Positions 44,000 through 53,087 of a DNA stretch of 64,000 nt are shown here, piece after piece. Origin of the DNA: an uncultured Microbacterium sp. Its GTDB lineage: Bacteria; Actinomycetota; Actinomycetes; Actinomycetales; Microbacteriaceae. Made by a program: the position numbers and the translations under genes. The notes below the pieces were generated by a model. It was not told the DNA's origin. It saw only the letters and a list, made by a program, of their open reading frames with translations, and ran no database searches. The stretch spans positions 1 to 64,000 of the forward strand of contig NZ_CAMFHZ010000002.1 in NCBI RefSeq assembly GCF_945952435.1. The letters run 5' to 3'. The first letter of the stretch is position 1. The number at the start of each line of letters is the position of its first letter.

Positions 44000-44665
44000 T
44001 CAGTTCAGATGCATGTCCGCGAGGACTCCGGTGCGGGTGCGCGTGAAGGCCGTGACGATGCCCCGGTCGCCGGTGCCGACCCAGAAGGAGGCTCCGTGGT
44101 CGGGCCGGTCGACCGGATCGCCCCAGAGCTCGCGGCACGCGGCGGACAGATCAGCGCGCCGACCATACCGGTCCCTCTCCTCGCCGCCGACGACGGTCAC
44201 GTTCACGCGATGATGCTCCGCGACGGGAACCGTGGCGACGAGAACGTCGCGCAGCACGTCCGACGGCACGATGACCGTGTCCTCCGTGCCGTCGGCGGAC
44301 GCGGAAGGATCGGTGGAGGAGGACGGATCCGGCGCGTCCGCCTCGGCGGCGGGCGATGTCGCGGGGGCCGACGGCCCGGGGAGGATCTGCACCTCGAGAT
44401 GCAGGTTGCAGGCGCCCTCGCAGTCGTCCGACCCGCGCAGGGCGACGAAATCCCACCGTCCCTCACGGGTGTCGACATCGGTGAGGGCAGACTGCGCGGC
44501 TCGGACGGAGGCATCCGTCTCAGCGCGGCGAGCCCCGTCCGGCGAGTCGAACGGTGATCGCCCGTCGATCAGCGGAACCACGAAACATCCCGAAAGCGCG
44601 AGCGACGATGCGATCGCCAGCGCAGCGATGGCAAGGAGTCTCGGAACGGCACGTCGCAGGTCCAT
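44000..44665 (-). CDS. Predicted lipoprotein
   Basis: 221 residues. A signal peptide with lipobox LALSGC (Cys at about 27) is followed by a Ser/Asp/Ala-rich linker region near the middle (SSSTDPSASADGTED) between two conserved segments (WDFVALRGSDDCEGACNLHLEVQI, and RYGRRADLSAACRELWGDPVDR). Two cysteines in SDDCEGACN could form a disulfide. Family unknown. Start at ATG 44665 (MDLRRAVPRLL); another ATG at 44689 is in frame. Confidence 0.8.
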   Translation of the reverse strand: MDLRRAVPRLLAIAALAIASSLALSGCFVVPLIDGRSPFDSPDGARRAETDASVRAAQSALTDVDTREGRWDFVALRGSDDCEGACNLHLEVQILPGPSAPATSPAAEADAPDPSSSTDPSASADGTEDTVIVPSDVLRDVLVATVPVAEHHRVNVTVVGGEERDRYGRRADLSAACRELWGDPVDRPDHGASFWVGTGDRGIVTAFTRTRTGVLADMHLN

Positions 44666-44701
44666 GGTCACGATTGTGATAGGGCGCACGGAGGCAGCGG
44701 A

Positions 44702-45853
44702 TCAGAGCAGTTCGTACACGGTGGCGTTCGCCATTCCGCCGCCCTCGCACATGGTCTGCAGGCCGTAGCGGAGGCCATTGCGTCGCATGTGGTGCAGCAG
44801 TGTCGTGGTCAGCCGCGCCCCGGAGGCGCCGAGCGGGTGACCGAGCGCGATCGCGCCGCCCAGCGGGTTGACCCGCTCCGGGTCGGCCCCCGTCTCGCGG
44901 AGCCAAGCGAGCACGACGGGGGCGAAGGCCTCGTTGACCTCGAAGGCTCCGATGTCGTCGATGCCGAGCCCCGCACGGGCGAGCACCTTCTCCGTCGCCG
45001 GGATCGGTCCGGTCAGCATGAGGATCGGGTCGGATCCGACGACGCAGACGCTGTGCACGCGGGCGAGCGGGGTGAGCCCGAGTGCGGACGCCCTCTCGCT
45101 CGTCATCATCAGGACCGCGGCCGATCCGTCCGAGATCTGCGAGGCGCTGCCCGCCGTCACGACGCCGTCGGCGCGGAACGGCGTCGGCAGTGCCGCGAGC
45201 CGTTCGACCGTGGTGTCGGGGCGGATCCCCTGATCGGTGGCCACGGTGCCGTCCTCGGTCGGGACCGGCACGATCTCCTCGTCGAAGAGGCCCGCCGCCC
45301 GTGCGGCGGCGGCCCGGGTGTGGGAACGCGCCGAGAACGCGTCGAGCTCGACGCGGCTCAGGCCCCACCGCTGCGCGATGAGCTCTGCGCCCCGGCCCTG
45401 GTCCCCGAGCTCGGGGTAGCGGGCGTGCATGAGCGGCCCGAAGGGATCCACGCCGACGGTGCTCGAGAACATCGGCACCCGGGACATGGATTCGACCCCG
45501 CCCGCGACGATGACGTCGGCGTGGCCGGCGATGATCGCGGCGGCGCCGGCCTGGATCGCCTGCTGCGACGAGCCGCACTGCCGGTCGATGGTCATGCCGG
45601 GAACGTGTTCGGGCAGCCCAGCCGCGAGGGCGGAATTGCGGCCGACGTTGAAGGACTGCTCGCCGACCTGCGAGACGCAGCCCCATAGGACGTCGTCCAC
45701 GAGAGCCGGATCCAGGCCCGTCTCGGCCAGGACGGCGCGGATCGGATGGGTGGAGAGGTCGACGGGATGGATCCCGTACAGCGCTCCTCGCTCCGGCTTG
45801 CCGATCCCGACGGGGGTGCGGCGCGCGGCGACGACGACGGCGTCTCTGGTCAT
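44702..45853 (-). CDS. Acetyl-CoA acetyltransferase (thiolase)
   Basis: 383 residues. The nucleophile is Cys93 in TIDRQCGSSQQAI; GHPLGASGARLTTTLLHHM carries the catalytic His, and CEGGGMANATVYELL holds the second Cys. Degradative thiolase typical of acyl-CoA catabolism. 14 bp downstream of the acyl-CoA dehydrogenase stop on the same strand, so it is probably cotranscribed. It would convert acetoacetyl-CoA to acetyl-CoA at the end of the leucine pathway. Confidence 0.93.
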   Translation of the reverse strand: MTRDAVVVAARRTPVGIGKPERGALYGIHPVDLSTHPIRAVLAETGLDPALVDDVLWGCVSQVGEQSFNVGRNSALAAGLPEHVPGMTIDRQCGSSQQAIQAGAAAIIAGHADVIVAGGVESMSRVPMFSSTVGVDPFGPLMHARYPELGDQGRGAELIAQRWGLSRVELDAFSARSHTRAAAARAAGLFDEEIVPVPTEDGTVATDQGIRPDTTVERLAALPTPFRADGVVTAGSASQISDGSAAVLMMTSERASALGLTPLARVHSVCVVGSDPILMLTGPIPATEKVLARAGLGIDDIGAFEVNEAFAPVVLAWLRETGADPERVNPLGGAIALGHPLGASGARLTTTLLHHMRRNGLRYGLQTMCEGGGMANATVYELL

Positions 45854-45867
45854 GGCACCATTCTCGG

Positions 45868-47025
45868 TCACAGCCCGAGGCTGCGGGCGATCAGCATGAG
45901 CTGCACCTCGCTCGTGCCCTCGCCCACCTCGAGGATCTTCGAGTCCCGGTAGTGCCGGGCCACGCGGTACTCGTTCATGAAGCCGTTGCCGCCGAACACC
46001 TGGGTCGCCGCGCGGGCGTTGTCCATCGCGGCGTCGCTCGCGGTGAGCTTGGCGATCGCCGCCTCCTGCTTGAACGGCTTGCCCGCGAGCATGAGGGCGG
46101 CGGCGTGGTAGTACGCCCGGCGGGCGACCTGCGCCCTGGCCTCCATGCGCGCGATCGTGAACGCGATGGACTGGTGGCCGCCGATGTGCGTGCCGAAGGC
46201 CTGGCGCTCCTTCGCGTAGCGCACCGCCTCGTCCACGCACCCCTGCGCGGCCCCGACCGCGAGCGCCGCGATCGCGATGCGGCCCTCGTCGAGGATCCGC
46301 AGGAAGTTCGCGTAGCCGCGGCCGCGCTCCCCGAGCAGGTTCCCCGCGGGCACGCGCACGTCGTCGAACGACAGTCCGTGCGTGTCGGACGCGTTCCAGC
46401 CGACCTTGTCGTACGGCGGGGCGACGGTGAAGCCCGGGGTGCCCGAGGGCACGGTGATGGTCGAGATCTCCTTGCCCCGCTCCGTCTCGCCGGTGACCGC
46501 GGTGACCGTGACGAACGCCGTGATGTCGGTGCCGGAGTTGGTGATGAACTGCTTCGAACCGTTGATCACCCATTCGTCGCCGTCCAGGCGGGCGGTGGTG
46601 CGGGTGCGCCCGGCGTCGCTGCCCGCGTCGGGCTCGGTGAGGCCGAAGGCGCCGAGCGTGCTGCCCGCGGCGAGGGAGGGCAGCCAGCGCTGCTTCTGCT
46701 CCTCGGTTCCGAAGCGGAAGATCGGCATCGCGCCGAGCGAGACCCCGGCCTCGAGCGTGATCGCGACGCTCTGGTCCACCTTCGCGAGCTCCTCCAGGGC
46801 GAGGCAGAGGGCGAAGTAGTCGCCACCCATGCCGCCGTACTCCTCGGGGAAGGGCAGACCGAAAAGGCCCAGCTCCGCCATGCCGGCGACTACCTCGTAC
46901 GGGAAGCTGTGCTCGCGGTCGTGCTGGGCGGAGACCGGGGCCACCACCTGCTCGGCGAAGTCGCGGACCGTCGCGGACAGCTCGCGATACTCCTCGGGGA
47001 GTTCGGACGGGATGGTCTCGGACAC
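45868..47025 (-). CDS. Acyl-CoA dehydrogenase of the branched-chain cluster
   Basis: 385 residues. Signatures: FGLTEPDAGSDAGRTRTTA (FAD/substrate loop), KQFITNSGTDITAFVTV, RQAFGTHIGGHQSIAFTIARM, ATQVFGGNGFMNEYRVAR, and the catalytic-base region VGEGTSEVQ (Glu369). It is closest in context to FadE19 of mycobacteria, isovaleryl-CoA or 2-methylacyl-CoA dehydrogenase. GTG start with GAGGAG upstream. Promoter -35 TGGACA / -10 TAACAT with a TetR-type operator; divergent from the TetR gene. Confidence 0.93.
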   Translation of the reverse strand: MSETIPSELPEEYRELSATVRDFAEQVVAPVSAQHDREHSFPYEVVAGMAELGLFGLPFPEEYGGMGGDYFALCLALEELAKVDQSVAITLEAGVSLGAMPIFRFGTEEQKQRWLPSLAAGSTLGAFGLTEPDAGSDAGRTRTTARLDGDEWVINGSKQFITNSGTDITAFVTVTAVTGETERGKEISTITVPSGTPGFTVAPPYDKVGWNASDTHGLSFDDVRVPAGNLLGERGRGYANFLRILDEGRIAIAALAVGAAQGCVDEAVRYAKERQAFGTHIGGHQSIAFTIARMEARAQVARRAYYHAAALMLAGKPFKQEAAIAKLTASDAAMDNARAATQVFGGNGFMNEYRVARHYRDSKILEVGEGTSEVQLMLIARSLGL

Positions 47026-47043
47026 GCTGATCAGCTCCTCGGT

Positions 47044-47094
47044 GAACGATCGGTAACTGAAATAGATGTTATCGACCGTTCACCCGGCTGTCCA
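47044..47094. promoter_or_regulatory. TetR-type operator and acyl-CoA dehydrogenase promoter
   Basis: GAACGATCGGTAAC (47044-47057) and GTTATCGACCGTTC (47068-47081) form a 14-bp inverted repeat (12 of 14 match) with a 10-bp spacer. On the minus strand TGGACA (47094-47089), 17 bp, TAACAT (47071-47066) is the promoter of the dehydrogenase gene and is covered by the operator. The same half-site recurs at the carboxylase promoter. Confidence 0.8.
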
Positions 47095-47113
47095 GGATCG
47101 CTATCCTGGCGGC

Positions 47114-47692
47114 ATGACCACCGCAAGGGCGCAGGGGAAGGCGCGTACCCGACAGCGCTTTCTCGACGCCGCGGCGCACCTGTTCGCGGATCGAGGCTTC
47201 CACGCGGTCTCGATCGGCGAACTCGGCACCGCGGTCGGCGTCAGCGGTCCCGCGCTGTACCGGCACTTCCCGAGCAAGGATGCGATGCTCGAGGAGATCC
47301 TCATCGGCACGAGCGAGTACCTGCTGCAGGGCGGCCAGGACATCGTCGCGGCCGATTCCCCCTCGGACGAGGCGACGCTCGACGCGCTCATCGACTTCCA
47401 CCTGACTTTCGCGCTCGGCCATCGGGACATCATCCGGGTCCAGGACCGTGAACTCGGGACGCTGCCGACGTCCGCGAACCGCCAGGTGCGCAAGCTGCAG
47501 CGGCAGTACCTGACGCTGTGGGCGGAGGTCGTGGGCCGGATCCGCCCCGAGACGACGCCCGCGGACCGTCAGGTCGCCATGCACGCCGTCTTCGGGCTGC
47601 TGAACTCCACCGCGCACAACCGGGACAGGCTCGCCTCGGCCGACGAACGGGGGATCCTCTCCGCCTCGGCGCGTCGCGTGCTCGTCGGCTGA
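47114..47692 (+). CDS. TetR-family regulator of the branched-chain acyl-CoA cluster
   Basis: 192 residues. Classical helix-turn-helix: HLFADRGFHAVSIGELGTAVGVSGPALYRHFPSKDAMLEEIL. The C-terminal domain resembles regulators of acyl-CoA genes. TATCCT (47102-47107) then six bases then ATG at 47114: leaderless. By position and by its operator it corresponds to Rv2506-like regulators of the mycobacterial AccA1/AccD1 cluster. An 81-bp palindromic element follows the stop. Confidence 0.9.
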   Translation: MTTARAQGKARTRQRFLDAAAHLFADRGFHAVSIGELGTAVGVSGPALYRHFPSKDAMLEEILIGTSEYLLQGGQDIVAADSPSDEATLDALIDFHLTFALGHRDIIRVQDRELGTLPTSANRQVRKLQRQYLTLWAEVVGRIRPETTPADRQVAMHAVFGLLNSTAHNRDRLASADERGILSASARRVLVG

Positions 47693-47755
47693 GCCGTCCT
47701 GCCTCGCGGGTGCCGAACGCGGGTGCCGAACCGGGGGGACGCGGAGTCGGCCTGC

Positions 47756-47836
47756 ACCGTTCTCAGGACGGGCGTGCCGTCCCGACGGCAGGGCGCGTCG
47801 GAACGGTCGATGTCGCGATTCCGGCCTGAGAACGGT
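47756..47836. repeat. 81-bp palindromic intergenic element, copy B
   Basis: ACCGTTCTCAGG (47756-47767) and CCTGAGAACGGT (47825-47836) are perfect 12-bp terminal inverted repeats. CGG at positions 14-16 pairs too. Same length as copy A at 5472-5552 with conserved ends and a divergent centre. It sits between the convergent TetR and CitE-like genes. Confidence 0.75.
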
Positions 47837-47881
47837 TCGTCGGACGGGCGCTGAAGATCCGCACCAGCGCTGCAGGACCGC

Positions 47882-48730
47882 CTAGCGCCCCAGCACCGCT
47901 CTGGCCTGCCGCAGCACCGGTTCGTCGATCATGCGGCCCTCGAACCGGAAGACGCCGGGCTGATGCGCGGCCTCCGCGAGCACGCGCTCGGCCCAGGACC
48001 GTTCCTCGTCGGTCGCCGCGTAGCCGTCGCGGATCACGGCGACCTGGCTCGGGTGGATGCAGGCGGTCGCGTCGAAGCCGCTCGCGGCGGCATCGACCGC
48101 CTCTGCGCGCAGCCCCTCCCGATCGGCGATGTCGAGGTGGACCGCATCGATGGCCGCCCGCCCGAACGCCTTGGCCGCGAGCAGCACGCGCGCACGGGCG
48201 TGCCGCGCGACGTCGCGGTAGACGCCCGCGGAACCGCCCTCGTCGATGCGGCTGGACCGGCCGCCCAAGCTGGCGACGAGGTCCTCCGCGCCCCACATCA
48301 GCCCGAGCGTCGCCGGATGCGCGGCGATCTCCTCGGCGTGCACGACGCCCTTCGCGGTCTCGCACAGAGCGAGCACGCGGAGTCCCGCCGCATGCGCCGC
48401 GTCCAGATCCGCCGCGCGCTCGGCCTTCGCCAGCATCACCGTGTCGTAGCGCGTGGCTGCGAGCGCGGCGAGGTCGAGGGCGTGCTCCGGCGACGCGGCG
48501 GGGTTGATCCGCACGATCGTGCGCCGGGGATCCAGGTCGCTCGCCACGAGCTTGTCCCGGGCTGCCGCCTTTTCGCCGGGTGCGACGGCGTCTTCGAGAT
48601 CGAGGATCACCGCATCCGCGGCGGCCAGGGCCTTGGCGTAGCGGTCATTGCGATCGGCCGGGCAGAACAGCAGAGCGGGACCGGGGAGGCGTCGATCCGC
48701 GGCCCCGTCGAAGGCATCCTCGGCGCTCAT
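47882..48730 (-). CDS. HpcH/HpaI-CitE-like acyl-CoA lyase
   Basis: 282 residues. ALLFCPADRNDRYAKALAAADAVILDLEDAVAPGEK is the canonical start of CitE-like barrels with metal ligand in LDLEDAV; a later WGAEDLVASLGG and ACIHPSQVAVIRDGY complete the family pattern. Homologous to Rv2498c, which has been reported to cleave beta-hydroxyacyl-CoA such as (R)-HMG-CoA. Its start overlaps the maoC stop by ATGA; last gene of the carboxylase operon. Confidence 0.9.
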   Translation of the reverse strand: MSAEDAFDGAADRRLPGPALLFCPADRNDRYAKALAAADAVILDLEDAVAPGEKAAARDKLVASDLDPRRTIVRINPAASPEHALDLAALAATRYDTVMLAKAERAADLDAAHAAGLRVLALCETAKGVVHAEEIAAHPATLGLMWGAEDLVASLGGRSSRIDEGGSAGVYRDVARHARARVLLAAKAFGRAAIDAVHLDIADREGLRAEAVDAAASGFDATACIHPSQVAVIRDGYAATDEERSWAERVLAEAAHQPGVFRFEGRMIDEPVLRQARAVLGR

Positions 48731-49215
48731 GACGGATCCCCCGCCGCAGGCTGGCACCGCACGAGCGTGGCGCGTGTGGCGAGCGCGACGACTTCGTCGC
48801 GCTGATTGCGCATCGTGTGTGCCAACTCCACGATCCCCTGTCCCGGCCGGGTCGACGAGAGTCGCTTCGAGACGATCCGGGTCTCGGCGTAGAGCGTGTC
48901 GCCGACGCGGACCGGGGCCGGGAAGGACACATCGGAGAAGCCGAGATTCGCCACGATCGTGCCCATCGTGAGCTGCGCGACTGAGAGACCGACGAGGGTC
49001 GACAGGGTGAACATGCTGTTCACGAGCCGTTCGCCGAACTCGGTCTGCGCGCTCCAGGCCGCGTCCAGGTGCAGCGCCTGGGTGTTCATGGTCAGGGTCG
49101 TGAAGAGCACGTTGTCGGCCTCGGTGACCGTGCGCCCCGGACGGTGCAGGTAGACCGCGTCCTCCGCGAACTCCTCGAAGAACAGCCCACGCTGTTCGAT
49201 GCGTCTCTCGGTCAT
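48727..49215 (-). CDS. MaoC-like (R)-hydratase
   Basis: 162 residues, single hot-dog fold. FEEFAEDAVYLHRPGRTVTEADNVLFTTLTMNTQALHLDAAWSA carries the hydratase-2 motif region (Asp and His of the catalytic pair). Equivalent in place to Rv2499c. It likely hydrates 3-methylglutaconyl-CoA. Start overlaps the carboxylase alpha gene by ATGA. Confidence 0.9.
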   Translation of the reverse strand: MTERRIEQRGLFFEEFAEDAVYLHRPGRTVTEADNVLFTTLTMNTQALHLDAAWSAQTEFGERLVNSMFTLSTLVGLSVAQLTMGTIVANLGFSDVSFPAPVRVGDTLYAETRIVSKRLSSTRPGQGIVELAHTMRNQRDEVVALATRATLVRCQPAAGDPS

Positions 49216-51392
49216 GCGTCCTCCTCGTTCGCGGCCGCGCCAACCAGCGGATCCGTTCCGTCCCCCGTCGGTGCGGCATCCGGATCCGCGGGCAGGATCA
49301 CCGCGAGGGTCTGCCCGCGTGCGACGGTCTCACCGGGGGCAGCCTTCAGCGAGACCGTTCCCGCGACGCCGGCGCGCAGCACGTGCTCCATCTTCATCGC
49401 CTCGACGACGAGGATGGGATCGCCCTCGGCCACGGTGGCGCCGTCCTCGACCTGCACCAGCACGACCGTGCCGGGCATGGGCGAGTCGAGGTGCGGCGCT
49501 GCGGCCGCGGGCCCGCCCGGAGCGTGGGCGGTGCGCGCGAGGGACACCTCGAACACGGCGCCGTCGACAGCGATCGAGACGCGGTCGGATCCGTCCTGCA
49601 GTGCGGCGATCGTGCGGGTCGATCCGTCCACGGTCGTGGTGACGGCCAACCCGGCCGGGGTGCGGAGGGCCGCGGGCACGAACGCGCCCGATCGATCCGG
49701 GTCGCTCCCTGCCGCGGTATCCGCCGCGGGGTCGGCGACGACGGAGATCGCGAGATCGGCTCCTGAGCCGCGCACCCGAACCGCTGCGCTCCGGTCCTCG
49801 CTGACGAGCCGGTAGCGACGGTCGACGGCGGGTCCGAGGCGCCAGCCGTCGCGTCGCGCCCAGGGTCCCGCTCCCGGATGCCCCGCGCCCTCCGAACACG
49901 ACGCAGGAGATCCGGCAGTAGCGGCCTCGGATCCGACACCCACACCGGCCGAACTCCTGCGTCCTGCACCGGAGGAGGCCGTATCGAGCAGCAGCGCCGC
50001 CTCGGCGAATACCCGGACGTCCGCCTCGGCGAACGCGAGCTCGGAGAACCGGCGTGCGATGAGGCCGGTGTCGAGGTCGCCCGCGGCCACCTCCGGCAGC
50101 TCCAGCAGGGCACGCACGAACTCGACGTTCGTGGGGAAGCCGAACACCGCGGTGTCCGAGAGGGCGCCGACCAGTCGTCGCCGCGCCTGCTCGCGGTCCG
50201 CTCCGTGCGCCACGATCTTCGCGAGCATCGGGTCGTAGTCGATCGAGACGTCCAGTCCGTCCGCCAGCGCCGTGTCGACCCGGATCCCGGCGCCTCCCGG
50301 GTGGATCACGCGGGCGACGCGTCCTCCCGTGGGCAGGAACCCCGCCGCGGGGTCCTCCGCGTAGATCCGCGCCTCGATGCTGTGCCCGTGCAGCTCCACG
50401 TCCTCCTGGGCGAAGGGGAGCCGCAGGCCGGCGGCGATGAGCAACTGCTGCTCGACGAGATCCAGACCCGTCACCTGCTCCGTCACGGGATGCTCCACCT
50501 GCAGACGGGTGTTCATCTCCATGAAGAAGAACTCGTCCGGACGGGTGGCCTCCACGATGAACTCGACGGTGCCGGCGCCGCGGTAGTCCACGCTGCGCGC
50601 GGTCTCGCACGCGGCCTCGCCGATCGCGGCGCGGGTCCGCGCGTCGAGCAGGGGGGAGGGTGCCTCCTCGATGACCTTCTGGTGGCGCCGCTGCAGCGAG
50701 CACTCGCGCTCGCCGAGGTGGACCACCGTGCCGTGGGCGTCGGCGAGGATCTGCACCTCGATGTGCCGCGGCGTGGTCAGGTAGCGCTCCAGGAACAGTG
50801 CGTCGTCGCCGAAGCTCGCCGCCGCCTCCCGTCGTGCCGCGGCGAGGCGATCGGGCAGGGCGGACGCGTCCTCGACGACGTGCATGCCCTTCCCGCCGCC
50901 GCCCGCGGAGGGTTTGATGAGCAGCGGGTATCCGATCTCCGGGGCCGCGGCGATGAGCTCGGCGTCCGTCAGACCGGGACGGGCGATGCCAGGGACGGTC
51001 GGCACGCCCCGCTCGGCGACGGCGAGCTTGGCGGTGATCTTGTCGCCCATCGTGCGGATCGCGGCCGGCGTCGGCCCGATGAACGCGATCCCGGCGTCGG
51101 CGCAGGCCTCGGCGAACGCCGCGTTCTCGGCGAGGAAGCCGTATCCGGGGTGGATCGCCTCCGCACCCGTCGCGCGCGCGGCGTCGAGCACGGCCTCGAT
51201 CGAGAGGTAGCTCTGCGCGGCGGGGGCAGGGCCGATGCGCACGGCGACGTCGGCGAGCGCGACGTGGCGGGATCCGGCGTCGGCGTCGCTGTAGACGGCG
51301 ACCGAGCGGATGCCGAGTCGGCGCAGCGTCGCGATGATGCGGCAGGCGATCTCGCCGCGGTTGGCGATGAGGACGGTCTGGAACATGCGCAT
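49212..51392 (-). CDS. 3-methylcrotonyl-CoA carboxylase-type alpha subunit (biotin carboxylase + BCCP)
   Basis: 726 residues. Biotin carboxylase domain: FQTVLIANRGEIACRI, ATP-grasp GYPLLIKPSAGGGGKGM, ECSLQRRHQKVIEEAPS, EMNTRLQVEHPVTEQVTG. A less conserved middle with a Ser/Gly/Ala-rich insert is followed by the biotinyl domain with VEAMKMEHV (biotinyl Lys) near residue 670. Corresponds to AccA1. ATG 51392 overlaps the beta-subunit stop by one base (TGATG); the MFQT start at 51386 is an alternative. Confidence 0.94.
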   Translation of the reverse strand: MRMFQTVLIANRGEIACRIIATLRRLGIRSVAVYSDADAGSRHVALADVAVRIGPAPAAQSYLSIEAVLDAARATGAEAIHPGYGFLAENAAFAEACADAGIAFIGPTPAAIRTMGDKITAKLAVAERGVPTVPGIARPGLTDAELIAAAPEIGYPLLIKPSAGGGGKGMHVVEDASALPDRLAAARREAAASFGDDALFLERYLTTPRHIEVQILADAHGTVVHLGERECSLQRRHQKVIEEAPSPLLDARTRAAIGEAACETARSVDYRGAGTVEFIVEATRPDEFFFMEMNTRLQVEHPVTEQVTGLDLVEQQLLIAAGLRLPFAQEDVELHGHSIEARIYAEDPAAGFLPTGGRVARVIHPGGAGIRVDTALADGLDVSIDYDPMLAKIVAHGADREQARRRLVGALSDTAVFGFPTNVEFVRALLELPEVAAGDLDTGLIARRFSELAFAEADVRVFAEAALLLDTASSGAGRRSSAGVGVGSEAATAGSPASCSEGAGHPGAGPWARRDGWRLGPAVDRRYRLVSEDRSAAVRVRGSGADLAISVVADPAADTAAGSDPDRSGAFVPAALRTPAGLAVTTTVDGSTRTIAALQDGSDRVSIAVDGAVFEVSLARTAHAPGGPAAAAPHLDSPMPGTVVLVQVEDGATVAEGDPILVVEAMKMEHVLRAGVAGTVSLKAAPGETVARGQTLAVILPADPDAAPTGDGTDPLVGAAANEEDA

Positions 51393-52987
51393 CACATCCG
51401 GAAGACGCCGTAGCCCGGCTGGTCGGCCGCGGCGCGGGGCGCAGGGTCGGGGAAGGAGCGCAGCACCACGTCGAGCGCCAGGCCCAGCACGTCGCGGGTC
51501 TCCTCCGGCGCGATGATGCCGTCGTCCCAGAGCCGGGCCGTCGAGTAGTAGGGGCTGCCCTGCTCCTCGTAGGCCGCGCGGATGGGAGCCTGGAACTCGG
51601 CCTCCTCCTCGGCGGACCAGGATCCTCCGGCCGCCTCGATCTGGTCGCGGCGCACAGTGGACAGCACGGAGGCCGCCTGGGGGCCGCCCATGACCGAGAC
51701 GCGCGCGCCGGGCCAGAGCCAGAGGAACCGGGGGGAGTACGCCCGCCCGCACATCGAGTAGGTGCCGGCCCCGAAGGATCCGCCGACGACCACCGTGAGC
51801 TTCGGCACCGAGGTCGTCGCGACCGCGTTGACCATCTTCGCGCCGTGTTTGGCGATGCCCGAGGCCTCGTACTCCCGGCCCACCATGAAACCAGTGATGT
51901 TCTGCAGGAACAGCAGCGGGGTGCGACGCTGCTCGCACAGCTGGATGAAGTGCGCCCCCTTGAGCGCCGACTCCCCGAAGAGCACGCCGTTGTTCGCGAT
52001 GATGCCGACCCTGTGCCCGTGGATGCGGGCGAAGCCGGTCACGAGCGTGGTGCCGTACTCGGGCTTGAACTCGGCGAAGGTGTCCCCGTCGACCACGGCG
52101 CGGATGATCTCCCGGGCGTCGTAGGGGGTGGTGAGCTCGACCGGCACGGTCGCACGCAGATCGACCGGTTCCGGATCCACCACCGGGGCGGGCGCCTCGG
52201 CCGGCGCGGGGGAGGGCGGGAGCGTCGCGACGATGTCGCGGACGATCTCCAGGGCGTGCTCGTCGTTCTCGGCGAGGTGGTCGGCGACGCCGGAGATCCG
52301 CGTGTGCACCTCGCCGCCGCCGAGCTCCTCCGCGGTCACGATCTCGCCGGTCGCGGCCTTCACGAGGGGAGGTCCGCCGAGGAAGATCGTGCCCTGGTTG
52401 CGCACGATGACGGTCTCGTCGCTCATCGCGGGCATGTACGCGCCGCCCGCCGTCGACGATCCCATCACCGCGGCGATCTGCGGGATCCCGTCGCGGGACA
52501 TCCGCGCCTGGTTGTAGAAGATCCGCCCGAAGTGGTCGCGGTCCGGGAAGACCTCGTCCTGCAGGGGCAGGAAGGCGCCGCCCGAGTCGACGAGGTAGAT
52601 GCACGGGAGGCGGTTCTCGGCGGCGATCTCCTGAGCGCGGAGGTGCTTCTTGACCGTGATCGGGTAGTACGTGCCACCCTTGACGGTCGCGTCGTTCGCG
52701 ACCACGCACACCAGCCGGTCGTGCACGAGGCCGATCCCGGCCACGACCCCTCCCGAGGGCGCGTCGCCGTCGTACAGGCCGTCGCCGGCGAGGGGGGCGA
52801 TCTCGAGGAAGGGGCTTCCGGTGTCGAGCAGGTGGTCGATCCGGTCGCGGGCGAGCAGCTTGCCCCGTTCGGTGTGCCGTCGACGGGCCTTCTCCGGGCC
52901 GCCGAGGGCCGCGGCGGCGCGCCGCGCGTGCAGCTCGTCCACCAGCTGCTGGTAGGTCGGCGCTGGCGCGTTCGGGGCGGATGTCAT
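51392..52987 (-). CDS. 3-methylcrotonyl-CoA carboxylase-type beta subunit (carboxyltransferase)
   Basis: 531 residues. Two crotonase-like halves: N-terminal with [30 protein letters not shown] and [17 protein letters not shown]-terminal with [24 protein letters not shown] and [20 protein letters not shown], which are strongly diagnostic of MCC-type AccD1. GGAGGA lies 10 bases upstream of ATG 52987; GTG 52993 is possible. First gene of the operon; its promoter contains the cluster operator. Confidence 0.95.
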   Translation of the reverse strand: MTSAPNAPAPTYQQLVDELHARRAAAALGGPEKARRRHTERGKLLARDRIDHLLDTGSPFLEIAPLAGDGLYDGDAPSGGVVAGIGLVHDRLVCVVANDATVKGGTYYPITVKKHLRAQEIAAENRLPCIYLVDSGGAFLPLQDEVFPDRDHFGRIFYNQARMSRDGIPQIAAVMGSSTAGGAYMPAMSDETVIVRNQGTIFLGGPPLVKAATGEIVTAEELGGGEVHTRISGVADHLAENDEHALEIVRDIVATLPPSPAPAEAPAPVVDPEPVDLRATVPVELTTPYDAREIIRAVVDGDTFAEFKPEYGTTLVTGFARIHGHRVGIIANNGVLFGESALKGAHFIQLCEQRRTPLLFLQNITGFMVGREYEASGIAKHGAKMVNAVATTSVPKLTVVVGGSFGAGTYSMCGRAYSPRFLWLWPGARVSVMGGPQAASVLSTVRRDQIEAAGGSWSAEEEAEFQAPIRAAYEEQGSPYYSTARLWDDGIIAPEETRDVLGLALDVVLRSFPDPAPRAAADQPGYGVFRM

Positions 52988-53028
52988 CGACACGGGATCC
53001 TCCATCGGCACTGACGGCGTTCCCGTTT

Positions 53029-53057
53029 AGATTAGCGGCCGTTAACTGAAATGTCCA
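53029..53057 (-). promoter_or_regulatory. Promoter and TetR-type operator of the carboxylase operon
   Basis: Minus strand TGGACA (53057-53052), 17 bp, TAATCT (53034-53029). The spacer contains GTTAACGGCCGCTAA, matching the GTTAnCGRYCGYTMA half-sites near 47044-47081. The block ATTTCAGTTA before the half-site is shared with the dehydrogenase promoter. Confidence 0.8.
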
Positions 53058-53087
53058 CGGGTGGGAGCTCGTCGGACCGCCCGGTCC

